Part shown: positions 37,028-45,969 of the stretch, in pieces | How positions within the stretch are numbered: the first letter of the stretch is position 1 | Layout of the letters: each line of letters starts with the position of its first letter | Origin: Agromyces fucosus | Lineage (GTDB): Bacteria; Actinomycetota; Actinomycetes; Actinomycetales; Microbacteriaceae | Direction of reading: 5' to 3' | Assembly: GCF_004134865.1 (NCBI RefSeq) | Contig: NZ_SDPO01000003.1 | Coordinates: 124,001 to 188,000 of the forward strand | DNA length: 64,000 bases | Position numbers and translations under genes: made by a program | Notes under the pieces: generated by a model | The model's database searches: none | What the model was told of the DNA's origin: nothing | What the model saw: the letters and a program-made list of their open reading frames with translations, nothing else

Positions 37028-37170
37028 GGCCCCCCACCTTCCGTTCGTCGTGGTCGTGCTTCCGTCATCGTAGGGGCGGCCCGGGTCGAAGGGAAGGGCT
37101 GCGGCGTCGGGCGAGGGAGTCGTCGCCGACCGGCCACCTGCCCGTCACCGGCACGTGGCACACTCGAACG

Positions 37171-37815
37171 GTGACCGCAACGCGCCCAGCCGACGACGAC
37201 CTGGTCGGCCGATTCATCCGCCTCAGCCCGTTCGACGTCGCCGACATCCCCGAGCTGTACCGGGCCCTCTGCCGGCCCGAGGTCTACGCGGGCGGGTACG
37301 GCGGCGGGCCGGCCGGCCAGCCCGCCGACTTCGCGGGGTACGAGGCGTTCGCGCGCGGGTACTACTCGGCCGGCGAGGCGGCGATGCCGTGGACGGTGCG
37401 CCTGCGCGGCGGCCCCCACGACGGCCGAGTGGTCGGGGCCACGAAGCTCGCCGACTTCGACCTGCCGAACGAGTCGGCGCACATCGGCTGGACCGCCTAC
37501 GACCCCGGCGTCTGGGGCACTGCGGTCAACCCCGAGGCCAAGCTGCTGCTGCTCGAGCTCGCGTTCCGCAACGGATTCGGCCGGGTGAAGATCCAGGCCG
37601 ATGCCAACAACGCACGTTCCCGTGCGGCGATCGAGAAGCTCGGGGCGCAGCTCGACGGCGTCATGCGGCGGCACAAGCGCCGGGCCGATGGCAGCTGGCG
37701 CGACAGCGCGGTGTACTCGGTCATCATCGACGAGTGGCCCGAGGTGCGGGACCGTCTCACGGCGCGACTCTCGGCGTTCGGCGAGGAGCCCGTCGAGGTA
37801 CGCGACGTGCAGTAG
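37171..37815 (+). CDS. GNAT-family acetyltransferase, RimJ/RimL type
   Basis: 214 residues. An N-terminal RFIRLSPFDVADIPELYRAL strand-helix is followed by HIGWTAYDPGVWGTAVNPEAKLLLLELAF (acetyl-CoA site) and KIQADANNARSRAAIEKLGAQLDG, the usual RimJ/RimL closing motif in which Asn contacts CoA. The substrate is unknown. GTG 37171 lies 6 nt after CACACT, a weak -10-like sequence, with no ribosome site. It is the last ordinary gene before the defence island. Confidence 0.85.
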   Translation: MTATRPADDDLVGRFIRLSPFDVADIPELYRALCRPEVYAGGYGGGPAGQPADFAGYEAFARGYYSAGEAAMPWTVRLRGGPHDGRVVGATKLADFDLPNESAHIGWTAYDPGVWGTAVNPEAKLLLLELAFRNGFGRVKIQADANNARSRAAIEKLGAQLDGVMRRHKRRADGSWRDSAVYSVIIDEWPEVRDRLTARLSAFGEEPVEVRDVQ

Positions 37816-37897
37816 TGATCGGATGCCGCGGCTCGCGGATCGAGCACTGGACGACCGGTTGCGTGGTCACGGGACAGGTGACCATTAGCGTGGGACC

Positions 37898-40333
37898 ATG
37901 ATCCGCCATTTCGGCCGCCGAGAAAGCGACACCTGTCGTGATTTCGTGGACCCGATGCTCGAGGCTGCTGGATGGCGGGCAGAGCAGATCACCCGAGAGT
38001 TCGTGGTCAAGGCCGACCGCATCACCTCTTCGGGTGGAGTTGCTCGGGTGCTGCCAGACGGCAGGGTCGACTATGTGCTCGAAGCACTCGGCGGCGTGCC
38101 GTGTGGAGTGATCGAGGCGAAGCGCGAGTATAAGAACGCCGCCGATGGTCTGCAGCAGGCGGTGCGCTACGCGCAGCAACTCGATGCACCGCTCGCGTAT
38201 GCCACCAACGGCCGAACGATCATCGAGCGTGACATGCGCACGGGTCACGAGCGTGAGGTCGAATCCGTCGGCACGCCTGCCGAGTTGTGGAGTGCGTGGC
38301 TCGATCAGCAGAACGTGGATGCCGAGAGCGGGGAGCTGATCGCTCAGAGTTTCAACCGCAATCGCACAAGCGTGCGGGGCGACGTGATCGAGCCGAGGTG
38401 GTATCAGCGCGTCGCCGTGCATCGTGTGCTGAAGGCGATCGGCCAGGGGCGGCAGCGAGTCCTCTTGCTCATGGCGACGGGCACGGGCAAGACGTTCACA
38501 GCCATGCAGGTCGTCGCAAAGCTGCGGAGCTATCAACGTGCCGTGCATCCTGACCGAAACTTCCGTGTGCTGTATCTCGCGGATCTCGATCTGCTGCTCA
38601 CGCAGCCGATGAACAAGGACTTCAAGCCGGCGTTCGGCACCGAGCCGGTGCACCGCGTCAAGGGCGGTGCGAACATGAGCCGCGAGATCTACTTCGCGAG
38701 CTATCAGGCGATGACTGGCGCCGGCGACACCGAAGAGTTGTTCCACGACTATCCGCCCGACTTCTTCGACCTCGTCATCGTCGATGAGTGCCATCGGGGA
38801 AGTGCCGACGAGAATTCGTCATGGCGACGAGTGCTCGATCACTTCTCGTCGGCGGTACAGCTCGGGCTCACCGCGACACCGAAACGCGATGCACAGATCG
38901 ATACCGCCGCCTACTTCGGCGCTCCGGTCTTCGAATACTCGTTGCGGCGAGGCATCGAAGACGGTTTCCTGGCGCCGTATCGGGTGCGTCGTGTCGTGCT
39001 GAGTCCCGACGCAGACGGGTGGGAGCCGTCGCCAGGCGAGCTCGACCGGTTCGGGCGAGAGATTCCCGAGGGCGTCTACTCGACGAAGGACTTCGAGCGC
39101 ATCGTCTCGCTCGTCACACGCACCGAGCTCGCCGCCCGCCACCTCTCACGGCTTCTTCGGATCGACCCGACCGCTCGCGCGATGGTGTTCTGTGTCGACC
39201 AGCAACATGCTGAAGACATGCGTCGGGCGCTTGCCGCGCAGAATGCCGACCTGATGGCGGCCGATCCCACCTGGGCTGTGCGCATCGTCGGCCTCGAGCC
39301 CGATCGCGTGCGGCTGCTGTCAGAGTTCACGAACCCCGAGGGGGACACGCCGATCGTGGCAACCACGTCGCGGTTGCTCTCGACCGGTGTCGACGTCGAA
39401 GACCTCAAGTTCGTCGTGCTGTTCCGGCCCATCGGTTCGATGGTGGAGTTCAAGCAGATCATCGGACGTGGCACGCGGCTGTATCCCGAGAAGGGCAAGA
39501 CCTCGTTCGAGATCATCGACTACGTCGGTGCCACTGTGAAGTTCGAGGACCCAGAATTCGACGGTCCGCCGCAGCGTGCCGTGGTCGACACGGTCGACGG
39601 TGACGGCACGACGCTCGGCACGGAGCCGGTGGAGGTCGAACCGACCGGGACCTGGCCGACGACTGGCGACGATGGGCAGCCAGGCGTCGCTGAGCCGTCA
39701 CCGGCCTTCATTGTTCACGATCCGATTGGCATCGATCATGGCGACGACTGGTACCGACAGCCGGGCAAGCTGTTCGTCGATCAGGGTGATTTCGTGGTCA
39801 CGGCGGAGTCGATCCACGTTCCTGATTCGTCCACAGGGCGGTTGCGTTTGACCGAGTACGCCGAGTTCGTGGGCGGCGCCGTTCGGTCGATCGCATCATC
39901 GGCGGACGATCTTGCCGCGCGGTGGACCCACGCCCCCTCGCGCGAAGCGGTATTGGCTGAGTTGGCCGAACACGATGTGGCCCTGAGCGATCTCGTGGGC
40001 TCCGACGTGGTCGACGTGTGCGATCCACTCGATGTTTTGGCCGGTCTCGCGTGGAACACGCCGTTGCGCACCCGCGCCGAACGGGCCCGCCGCGCGCGCG
40101 AACGGCACGCTGCCGAGATCGCAGTGCTGTCTGCGCGGGCGCAAGAGGTATTGCGCGCGCTCATCGAGAAGTACGCGCTCTATGGCGTCGACGAGATCAC
40201 CAACCCGAATGTGCTCGACGTCGAACCGATCCGGTCGATCGGATCGAAGGTCGAGATCGCGCGTGAGTTCGTGGCAGCCGGAGGGTGGCCCGCACAACTC
40301 GACCGCGTGCAGGAGTGGCTGTACTCAGCGTAA
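37898..40333 (+). CDS. hsdR: Type I restriction endonuclease, HsdR subunit
   Basis: 811 residues. The N-terminal nuclease site has Asp58, Glu73 and Lys75 (DYV...VIEAKREYK), followed by an SF2 translocase with Walker A TGTGKT (194-199), DECH (296-299), LTATPKR and a QIIGRGTRLYPEKGKTSFEIIDY helicase motif VI. The C-terminal helical part joins the MTase core. It cleaves unmodified DNA after ATP-driven translocation. ATG 37898 is 6 nt after TAGCGT (37886-37891), so a leaderless start is likely. It heads the island hsdR-abiEi-abiEii-hsdM-hsdS and is about 200-350 residues shorter than EcoKI or EcoR124 HsdR. Confidence 0.95.
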   Translation: MIRHFGRRESDTCRDFVDPMLEAAGWRAEQITREFVVKADRITSSGGVARVLPDGRVDYVLEALGGVPCGVIEAKREYKNAADGLQQAVRYAQQLDAPLAYATNGRTIIERDMRTGHEREVESVGTPAELWSAWLDQQNVDAESGELIAQSFNRNRTSVRGDVIEPRWYQRVAVHRVLKAIGQGRQRVLLLMATGTGKTFTAMQVVAKLRSYQRAVHPDRNFRVLYLADLDLLLTQPMNKDFKPAFGTEPVHRVKGGANMSREIYFASYQAMTGAGDTEELFHDYPPDFFDLVIVDECHRGSADENSSWRRVLDHFSSAVQLGLTATPKRDAQIDTAAYFGAPVFEYSLRRGIEDGFLAPYRVRRVVLSPDADGWEPSPGELDRFGREIPEGVYSTKDFERIVSLVTRTELAARHLSRLLRIDPTARAMVFCVDQQHAEDMRRALAAQNADLMAADPTWAVRIVGLEPDRVRLLSEFTNPEGDTPIVATTSRLLSTGVDVEDLKFVVLFRPIGSMVEFKQIIGRGTRLYPEKGKTSFEIIDYVGATVKFEDPEFDGPPQRAVVDTVDGDGTTLGTEPVEVEPTGTWPTTGDDGQPGVAEPSPAFIVHDPIGIDHGDDWYRQPGKLFVDQGDFVVTAESIHVPDSSTGRLRLTEYAEFVGGAVRSIASSADDLAARWTHAPSREAVLAELAEHDVALSDLVGSDVVDVCDPLDVLAGLAWNTPLRTRAERARRARERHAAEIAVLSARAQEVLRALIEKYALYGVDEITNPNVLDVEPIRSIGSKVEIAREFVAAGGWPAQLDRVQEWLYSA

Positions 40334-40406
40334 TTTGTAGTTTCATCGCCACGTACTGAATAGAACTCAAGTATCCGTTGAGGATAACCGCGAGTATGCT
40401 GAGTGC

Positions 40407-41000
40407 ATGCCCGGCGCCCGACAAGACATGCGAATCGCCCTGCAGCGACTCGCGTTCAGCCAGGCCGGGTATTTCAGCGCCGCGCAGGCGCTCGAGCTGG
40501 GGTACTCCTACCAGGCGCAGAAGTACCACGTCGACCACGGCAATTGGCTCAAGGTCGACCGCGCGCTGTTTCGGCTGCCGGGCTGGCCTGCGGATTCGTC
40601 TGACAGCTACGTGCGGTGGTCGCTGTGGGCCGCGGGCCGCGCGGTCGTTTCTCATGAGACAGCGCTCGCGGTGCACGAACTCTCTGATGAGAGCCCATCC
40701 CGCGTGCACCTCACCGTTCCGCGCGATTTCTACGCGCGCGATGACGCAGTCGTGCTGCATGCCGATGAGTTGTCGCCTGCCGACATAGAGTCGCGCGGCG
40801 CATGGTCGGTCACATCGCCGATGCGCACGCTGTTGGATGTCGCAGGCGCGCGCGCGTCGCAAGAGGTCGTCGATCGGGCGGTGGCCGATGCGCTCGAACT
40901 GAGGTTGCTCTCGCGGCGTCAGATCCTGCGCGCGGCCGACGGCGCCGTCGATCGAGCCGCTCTCCGGCTCGAGCGGGCCCTCGCCGAGGCCGCCTCGTGA
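40407..41000 (+). CDS. AbiEi-family antitoxin/transcriptional regulator (type IV toxin-antitoxin)
   Basis: 197 residues: an N-terminal winged helix (LAFSQAGYFSAAQALELGYSYQAQKYHVDHGNWLKVDRALFRLP) and a C-terminal domain with VSHETALAVHELSDESPSRVHLTVPR and SPMRTLLDVAG, the standard AbiEi arrangement. In studied systems AbiEi represses its operon and blocks AbiEii toxicity without binding it. ATG 40407 is 6 nt after TATGCT (40395-40400), so the pair has its own probably leaderless promoter inside the restriction operon. The stop overlaps the toxin start as GTGA. Confidence 0.88.
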   Translation: MPGARQDMRIALQRLAFSQAGYFSAAQALELGYSYQAQKYHVDHGNWLKVDRALFRLPGWPADSSDSYVRWSLWAAGRAVVSHETALAVHELSDESPSRVHLTVPRDFYARDDAVVLHADELSPADIESRGAWSVTSPMRTLLDVAGARASQEVVDRAVADALELRLLSRRQILRAADGAVDRAALRLERALAEAAS

Positions 41001-41872
41001 CACCGAGCGATCGCGCAAGGAGCCTTACCGACCGCGTGCGTTTCGTCGCCAACGAACGCGCGGTCGACGTTGCGCGGCTTCGCCGCCAGCTCGTCTTCCA
41101 GTGCGTGCTTGCACGACTGGCCGTCGATGACGTCTGGGTGCTGAAGGGCGGCTATTGCCTCGAGGTGCGACTCGGTGGGGTTGCCAGGGCGACGAAAGAC
41201 CTCGACCTCGCATTTCGAGGCGATGCTTCGCTCATCGACGCGCACCAGATGAGCGAACTGCTCGAGACGGCACTCGATCGCGAACTCGACGACGGATTCA
41301 CGTTCTCCATCGATGAACCCAAAGCCCTCGCCGCAGCAGAGGCCGGTCAGCCGGGATGGCGGGTCTCGGTGCGCGCATTCATCGGTGGAGCCGCGTTCGA
41401 GACCGTGAAGCTCGATGTCGTCGTGCGTGCCGCCGAGATCCGCGGGGGAACAGGGCCGCTGGCCGTTGAGCCGGTGCTGCAATCGCCTGAGTTCACCTCG
41501 ATCGTGATCGCCGCCGTCGACATTCCGCAGCATGCGGCGGAGAAGACGCACGCCTACGCCCGCATCTACGCCCACGATCGCCCGTCGAGCCGGGTGAAAG
41601 ACCTCGTCGACCTCGTGCTTCTCATCGAAGCCGGCCTGCTCGAACCTCGATCATGGGCTGTGCGGCTGGTGCATGTGTTCACGGTTCGCGACCGCACGCC
41701 GCCTCCTGCAGAGTTGCCCGAGCCGCCCGAGAGCTGGCGGGTACCGTACGGCGCGATGGGTGAGGAGCTGCAGCTGGCGGCATCCGACCTCGATGCCGGC
41801 TGGCGACTCGTCGCCGAAATGTACGCGATCGCCGTGACGGCGTTCGATGAGCACCACTTGGATATGGAGTAA
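40997..41872 (+). CDS. AbiEii-family nucleotidyltransferase toxin
   Basis: 291 residues, GTG start inside the antitoxin stop (GTGA). The nucleotidyltransferase core shows LKGGYCLEVRL (49-59) and ATKDLDLAF (65-73) with the two metal-binding aspartates 68 and 70, then KLDVVV. AbiEii proteins are GTP-dependent nucleotidyltransferases that arrest growth on phage infection. The key residues look intact, so the toxin is probably active. hsdM begins 4 nt later, so the toxin-antitoxin pair and the modification genes may share transcripts. Confidence 0.9.
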   Translation: MTPSDRARSLTDRVRFVANERAVDVARLRRQLVFQCVLARLAVDDVWVLKGGYCLEVRLGGVARATKDLDLAFRGDASLIDAHQMSELLETALDRELDDGFTFSIDEPKALAAAEAGQPGWRVSVRAFIGGAAFETVKLDVVVRAAEIRGGTGPLAVEPVLQSPEFTSIVIAAVDIPQHAAEKTHAYARIYAHDRPSSRVKDLVDLVLLIEAGLLEPRSWAVRLVHVFTVRDRTPPPAELPEPPESWRVPYGAMGEELQLAASDLDAGWRLVAEMYAIAVTAFDEHHLDME

Positions 41873-41875
41873 CCG

Positions 41876-43363
41876 ATGGCCGCCAAACCCACGACGCAGA
41901 CAACGCAGGCCCGCCTGTCATCGATCATCAAGGAGTCGCGCAACACCATGCGCAAAGACGCCGGCCTGAACGGCGAACTGGACCGACTTCCGCAGATGGC
42001 GTGGTTGCTGTTCCTGAAGGCCTTCGACGATCTCGAAGAGGAGCGGGAGCTGACCGAGGGCGACTACCGGCCTGCGCTCGAGCTCGAGTACCGGTGGCGC
42101 GCCTGGGCGGGTGACAGCACACTGACCGGGGAGCCGTTGCTGGCGTTCGTGAACGGCAAGTTGCTGCCACGACTGCGCAAGCTGCAGGGCACGGGCAAGG
42201 CCGGCGACCCTCGCGACACATTGCGCCGAGTCTTTCAAGACACGCAGAACCGCATGCTCTCGGGGTTCTTATTCCGCGAGCTCGTCGATCAGCTCGACAA
42301 GGTCGAGTTCACGAATCGCGACGACATTCACACGATGGCTCACCTCTACGAGTCGATGCTGCGTGAGATGAGGGATGCCGCGGGCGACTCGGGTGAGTTC
42401 TACACGCCGCGCCCGCTCGTGCGCTTCATCGTCGATCGGGTCGATCCCAAGCCGGGGGAGACGGTGCTCGACCCGGCTGCGGGCACCGGGGGGTTTCTCG
42501 TCGAAGCATTCGCGCACATGACTGAGGGCGATGTCACAGCTGAGGAGCGGGGCCACGCGAAGGCCGGCATCCGAGGTGTCGAGAAGAAGCCGATGCCATT
42601 CCTCCTCTGCCAGATGAACCTGCTGCTGCATGGCATCGACCAGCCGGACGTCGTCGAGCAGAACTCGCTCGGGTTCTCGCTCGCCGAGATGCGCCGTGAC
42701 GGCGTCGATGTCGTGATCACCAACCCGCCGTTCGGAGGTGAGGAGGAGAAGTCGGTTCAGGCGAATTTCCCCCCGCACCTACAGACGGCCGAGACCGCAT
42801 GGCTGTTCCTGCAGGCGGTCATGGCGCGTATTGAGCGCAGCAAAGTCGGCCGCGCTGCGGTCGTGGTGCCGAACAGCACGCTGTTCGACCGAGGAGTCGG
42901 CGGCCGAATCAAGGCGGAGCTCATGTCCAAGTTCAACCTGCACACGGTACTGCGCCTGCCGAACGGCGTTTTCGCGCCGTACACGCTCATTCCGAGCAAC
43001 GTGCTGTTCTTCGAGCGCGGAAAGCAGCAGCCGCACGTCTGGTTCTACGAGCAGCCGATGCCCGAGGGGCGCAAGCAATACACGAAGACGAAGCCGATGC
43101 GGTTCGAGGAGTTCGGGGAGTGTGCGGAGTGGTGGGGAGGCGATACTCGCAACGGGCGAATCGCGACAGCCCACGCGTGGCGGGTGGCCGCCGATGACAT
43201 CAAGGCTGACGGCTACAACCTCGATCTTCGCAACCCCGACCGCGGCGACGACCTCGTGCATCGCTCGCCGGTCGAACTCGTCGATGAGCTCGTGAGCGCT
43301 GAACGAGAGCTGCTCGGGCTGCTCGAAGAGCTCCAGCGCGAGGTCAAGGGGTTCGCGCAGTGA
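41876..43363 (+). CDS. hsdM: Type I DNA methyltransferase, HsdM subunit
   Basis: 495 residues. An N-terminal helical domain precedes the SAM-binding motif DPAAGTGG (199-206) and the adenine-methylation motif NPPF (283-286), so it makes N6-methyladenine. GEFYTPRPLVRFIVDRVDP is the usual pre-motif segment. ATG 41876 is 4 nt after the AbiEii stop. Its stop overlaps the hsdS GTG (GTGA), giving the coupled M-S order needed for the M2S1 complex. Confidence 0.96.
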   Translation: MAAKPTTQTTQARLSSIIKESRNTMRKDAGLNGELDRLPQMAWLLFLKAFDDLEEERELTEGDYRPALELEYRWRAWAGDSTLTGEPLLAFVNGKLLPRLRKLQGTGKAGDPRDTLRRVFQDTQNRMLSGFLFRELVDQLDKVEFTNRDDIHTMAHLYESMLREMRDAAGDSGEFYTPRPLVRFIVDRVDPKPGETVLDPAAGTGGFLVEAFAHMTEGDVTAEERGHAKAGIRGVEKKPMPFLLCQMNLLLHGIDQPDVVEQNSLGFSLAEMRRDGVDVVITNPPFGGEEEKSVQANFPPHLQTAETAWLFLQAVMARIERSKVGRAAVVVPNSTLFDRGVGGRIKAELMSKFNLHTVLRLPNGVFAPYTLIPSNVLFFERGKQQPHVWFYEQPMPEGRKQYTKTKPMRFEEFGECAEWWGGDTRNGRIATAHAWRVAADDIKADGYNLDLRNPDRGDDLVHRSPVELVDELVSAERELLGLLEELQREVKGFAQ

Positions 43364-44505
43364 CGGTGCCGCGGGTGCGGTTGGGCGAGGTGCTTCAGGT
43401 TCAGCGCTCCCCGCTGGAGATATCCGCCGAGGCCGAGTACCGCCGCATCGGGATCTATTCCTGGGGCAAAGGGATGCTCCATCGCGACCCCGTTCGTGGG
43501 TCCGAGATGGGCAGTATGCGCTACTTCAAGTTCCCGGCGGATGCGCTCGTTGTGAGCAATATTCAGGCGTGGGAGGGTGCGGTCGCTCTCTCGACCGAGC
43601 AAGAATCAGCGGACTACGTCAGCTCAAGCCGCTTCCTTCCGTATGTCGCCAAGGATCCCGAATCAGTCGACGTCCGTTTCGTCTTGCAGTACCTCCGGAG
43701 CGACCGCGGGCTCGATGATCTGCGCGCCGCAAGCCCAGGCACACAGGTGAGGAATCGAACCCTCAGTAGGGCGCTCTTCGAGGTGACCGAGATCCCCCTC
43801 CCACCGCTCGCCGAACAACGCCGTATCGCCGACCACCTACACGCCGTCGAGCGGTTAACCCGGAACGTCGACCAGCGCGTCGTCGAGCATGAGCGAGGCT
43901 GGAGAGCGCTCATCGACCAGCTTGCCGGGGTCAACTCCGACGCAGGACGTGTTGCCCTCGGCGAGCTTCTCAGCGTCAAGTCTGGGGTGCCCGTTGAGCC
44001 TGAAGTCACCTATCCGATTGCGGGCGTTTACAGTTTTGGGCGAGGACTCCTTCGCAGACAAGATCTGCTGGGGCAGGACACGAAGTACAAGACCTTTGCG
44101 CGGCTCGCCGCAGGCGATGTTGTCTACAGCAAGCTCGGTGCATTCGAGGGGGCTGTCGCTCTTGTCGACCCTTCGAACGCAGGGCGATACGTTTCGCCTG
44201 AGTTTCCGGTATTCACGGTACAGGGGCCGGTCGACAGATCGTTTCTGCGGTACTGCTTCATCGCCGATTCGTTCGTCAATCAACTTGCTACTGCGACCGC
44301 TGGCGTTGGCGCTCGGCAGAAACGAGTCAGTCCCTCTGCGTTCTTGGCACTCGAAGTCCCGTACCCAACCGCAGAACGCCAACGCTCCGTGGCCGCCCTA
44401 TTGGACAGGATGACCGAGGTCGTATCTCGCTCGACGCGAGCTCAGACGCTCGCCAATGCTATCCTCCCAGCCGCCCGCAACGAGATCTTCAACGCGATGC
44501 GGTGA
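43360..44505 (+). CDS. hsdS: Type I specificity subunit, HsdS
   Basis: 381 residues with two target-recognition domains. The conserved spacer helices are seen after each: IPLPPLAEQRRIADHLHAVERL (about 144-166) and PYPTAERQRSVAALLDRMTEV (about 335-355). The recognition sequence cannot be predicted. GTG 43360 overlaps the hsdM stop. The gene is visibly richer in A/T and in non-preferred codons than its surroundings, a sign of recent transfer or diversification of this subunit. Its last 17 bases overlap the convergent radC. Confidence 0.93.
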   Translation: MTVPRVRLGEVLQVQRSPLEISAEAEYRRIGIYSWGKGMLHRDPVRGSEMGSMRYFKFPADALVVSNIQAWEGAVALSTEQESADYVSSSRFLPYVAKDPESVDVRFVLQYLRSDRGLDDLRAASPGTQVRNRTLSRALFEVTEIPLPPLAEQRRIADHLHAVERLTRNVDQRVVEHERGWRALIDQLAGVNSDAGRVALGELLSVKSGVPVEPEVTYPIAGVYSFGRGLLRRQDLLGQDTKYKTFARLAAGDVVYSKLGAFEGAVALVDPSNAGRYVSPEFPVFTVQGPVDRSFLRYCFIADSFVNQLATATAGVGARQKRVSPSAFLALEVPYPTAERQRSVAALLDRMTEVVSRSTRAQTLANAILPAARNEIFNAMR

Positions 44506-45142
44506 CGCTGCGCCACCGGCGCCCCGACACCACCACGTGATCGAGCAACCGCAGACCGACTTCGGCCGCGGCATCCGCTATTCGTGTTGTCACGAATCGG
44601 TCGCCGTCGCTCGGCTCGATGCGACCGCTTGGATGGTTATGCGCAAGGGCGAACGCCGCCCCATCGTGCCGCAACACGTGAGAGAGCACCTCGCGCACCG
44701 GCACGCTGCATCCGCTTTGGGTACCCTGGGCGACGACGATCGATGCGCGCACTCGATTTGCACCATCGACGACGATGAGCAGCACTCGCTCCTCGCGCTC
44801 GCGACCGATGCTCGCGATGGCGAGTGCGGCGATATCGCCGGATCCCGTGATGACGGCGCCGAGTTCAGGTCGCTCTGCGCGATCAGCGAGCGCGAACGCC
44901 GCGACCAACCGGGACGCCTTCGCGGGACCCACTCCGGCGACGCGGACGAGCTCGTCGATGCGAGCGCGGGCCAACCCCGCGACTCCGCCGAATGTGGTGA
45001 GCAGGTGCTCGGCGAGCCCGCGCACGCTCTCACCTGAACTCCCAGTGCCGAGTTGGATCGCGACGAGCTCGGCGTCAGTGAGTGCCGCGCTACCGAGTCG
45101 CAACAACCGTTCGCGTGGGAGGTCGTGCTTCAGGCGCGGCAT
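44489..45142 (-). CDS. radC: RadC-family JAB/MPN protein
   Basis: 217 residues. An N-terminal helix-hairpin-helix part (LARARIDELVRVAGVGPAKA) precedes the JAB metalloprotease-like domain with HNHPSG (168-173) and Asp181, a likely zinc site. RadC's supposed DNA-repair role was withdrawn for E. coli, and related proteins cluster with mobile and defence genes. ATG 45142 is 6 nt after TAGCAT (45149-45154), consistent with a leaderless mRNA. It closes the defence island tail to tail with hsdS. Confidence 0.9.
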   Translation of the reverse strand: MPRLKHDLPRERLLRLGSAALTDAELVAIQLGTGSSGESVRGLAEHLLTTFGGVAGLARARIDELVRVAGVGPAKASRLVAAFALADRAERPELGAVITGSGDIAALAIASIGREREERVLLIVVDGANRVRASIVVAQGTQSGCSVPVREVLSHVLRHDGAAFALAHNHPSGRIEPSDGDRFVTTRIADAAAEVGLRLLDHVVVSGRRWRSVTASR

Positions 45143-45196
45143 CCATGGATGCTAGACCTTCGGGCTGCCAGAGGCCGACCGGTTTCCACAGACGCG

Positions 45197-45937
45197 CTAG
45201 CCCCAGAGCTCCAGCGCGCCGTCGACCATCGCGGCGACGCCGCCCGCGTACGCGATCACGATCACGGCGATGCGCGCGGCGTGGTGTGGGATGCGCTTGT
45301 GCAGGAGCTCGCCGAGGCCGAGGCCGACGAGCAGCGCTCCGATGACGATCGGCCAGGCGCCGGGTTCGAGCTCGGGCAGCGCCCAGCCGGTCGCGCCGAG
45401 CTTGCCGACGAGTGAGGCTACTCCGATGACCACGAAGTAGGGCTGCGCCGTGGCGGCGAAGCCCGCCTGCGGCCAGCGCGTCGCCACGGCGTAGACGCTG
45501 AGCGCCGGCCCGCCGACGCCGGCCGAGGCGTTCATGAAGCCGGATGCCGCACCGGCGATGATCGCCGGAGAGCGACCCGTCGCGACGTGGTCGGTGCGGG
45601 TCACGAGGAGCGAGACCGTGAGCGCCACGACGACGAGCACGCCCACGCCAAGCTGGAGCACCGGCCCCGGCAGGCGCGCCGCGACGAGCGCGCCGACGAC
45701 GGTGCCGACGAGTGCCGGAACGACGAGCCATCCGAACCTCGTCCAGTCGACGAGCTTCCACACCCTCGGCAGGATGAGGAGCGAGGAGAGCACGGCGCAG
45801 AGGTTCACGAGCACGACGCCGTCGAACGGGCCGAGCAGGATCACGAGGGCGGGCGCGGCGATGAGTGCGAAGCCCATGCCCGTGATGCGCTGCGCCAGTG
45901 CGCCGACGAGCACGGAGACGGCGACGGGCAGGAGCAC
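45197..45937 (-). CDS. TauE/SafE-family sulfite/organosulfonate exporter-like membrane protein
   Basis: 246 residues with seven to eight hydrophobic segments and the family repeats VGALAQRITGMGFALIAAPALVILLGPFDGV and GAASGFMNASAGVGGPALSVYA. Family members export sulfite or sulfonates or other anions; the substrate here is unknown. GTG 45937 lies 6 nt after TAGACT (45944-45949), with no ribosome site. The 54-bp gap to radC holds nothing I can recognise. Confidence 0.9.
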   Translation of the reverse strand: MLLPVAVSVLVGALAQRITGMGFALIAAPALVILLGPFDGVVLVNLCAVLSSLLILPRVWKLVDWTRFGWLVVPALVGTVVGALVAARLPGPVLQLGVGVLVVVALTVSLLVTRTDHVATGRSPAIIAGAASGFMNASAGVGGPALSVYAVATRWPQAGFAATAQPYFVVIGVASLVGKLGATGWALPELEPGAWPIVIGALLVGLGLGELLHKRIPHHAARIAVIVIAYAGGVAAMVDGALELWG

Positions 45938-45969
45938 CGGGCGAGTCTACCCGGGCTGCGGCTCGGCGC

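Noticed and set aside
36640..37674. Extension of the alkylsulfatase frame upstream
   Set aside because: It would overlap the small antitoxin-like gene, its terminator and the divergent GNAT gene, and shows no homology.
42531..42536. Other GTCACA strings, for example in hsdM
   Set aside because: They lack CGGTC at 15 nt and lie inside coding sequence.
43360..44505. Frameshifted or split hsdS
   Set aside because: The frame is intact from the GTGA junction to the stop, with both conserved helical spacers present.
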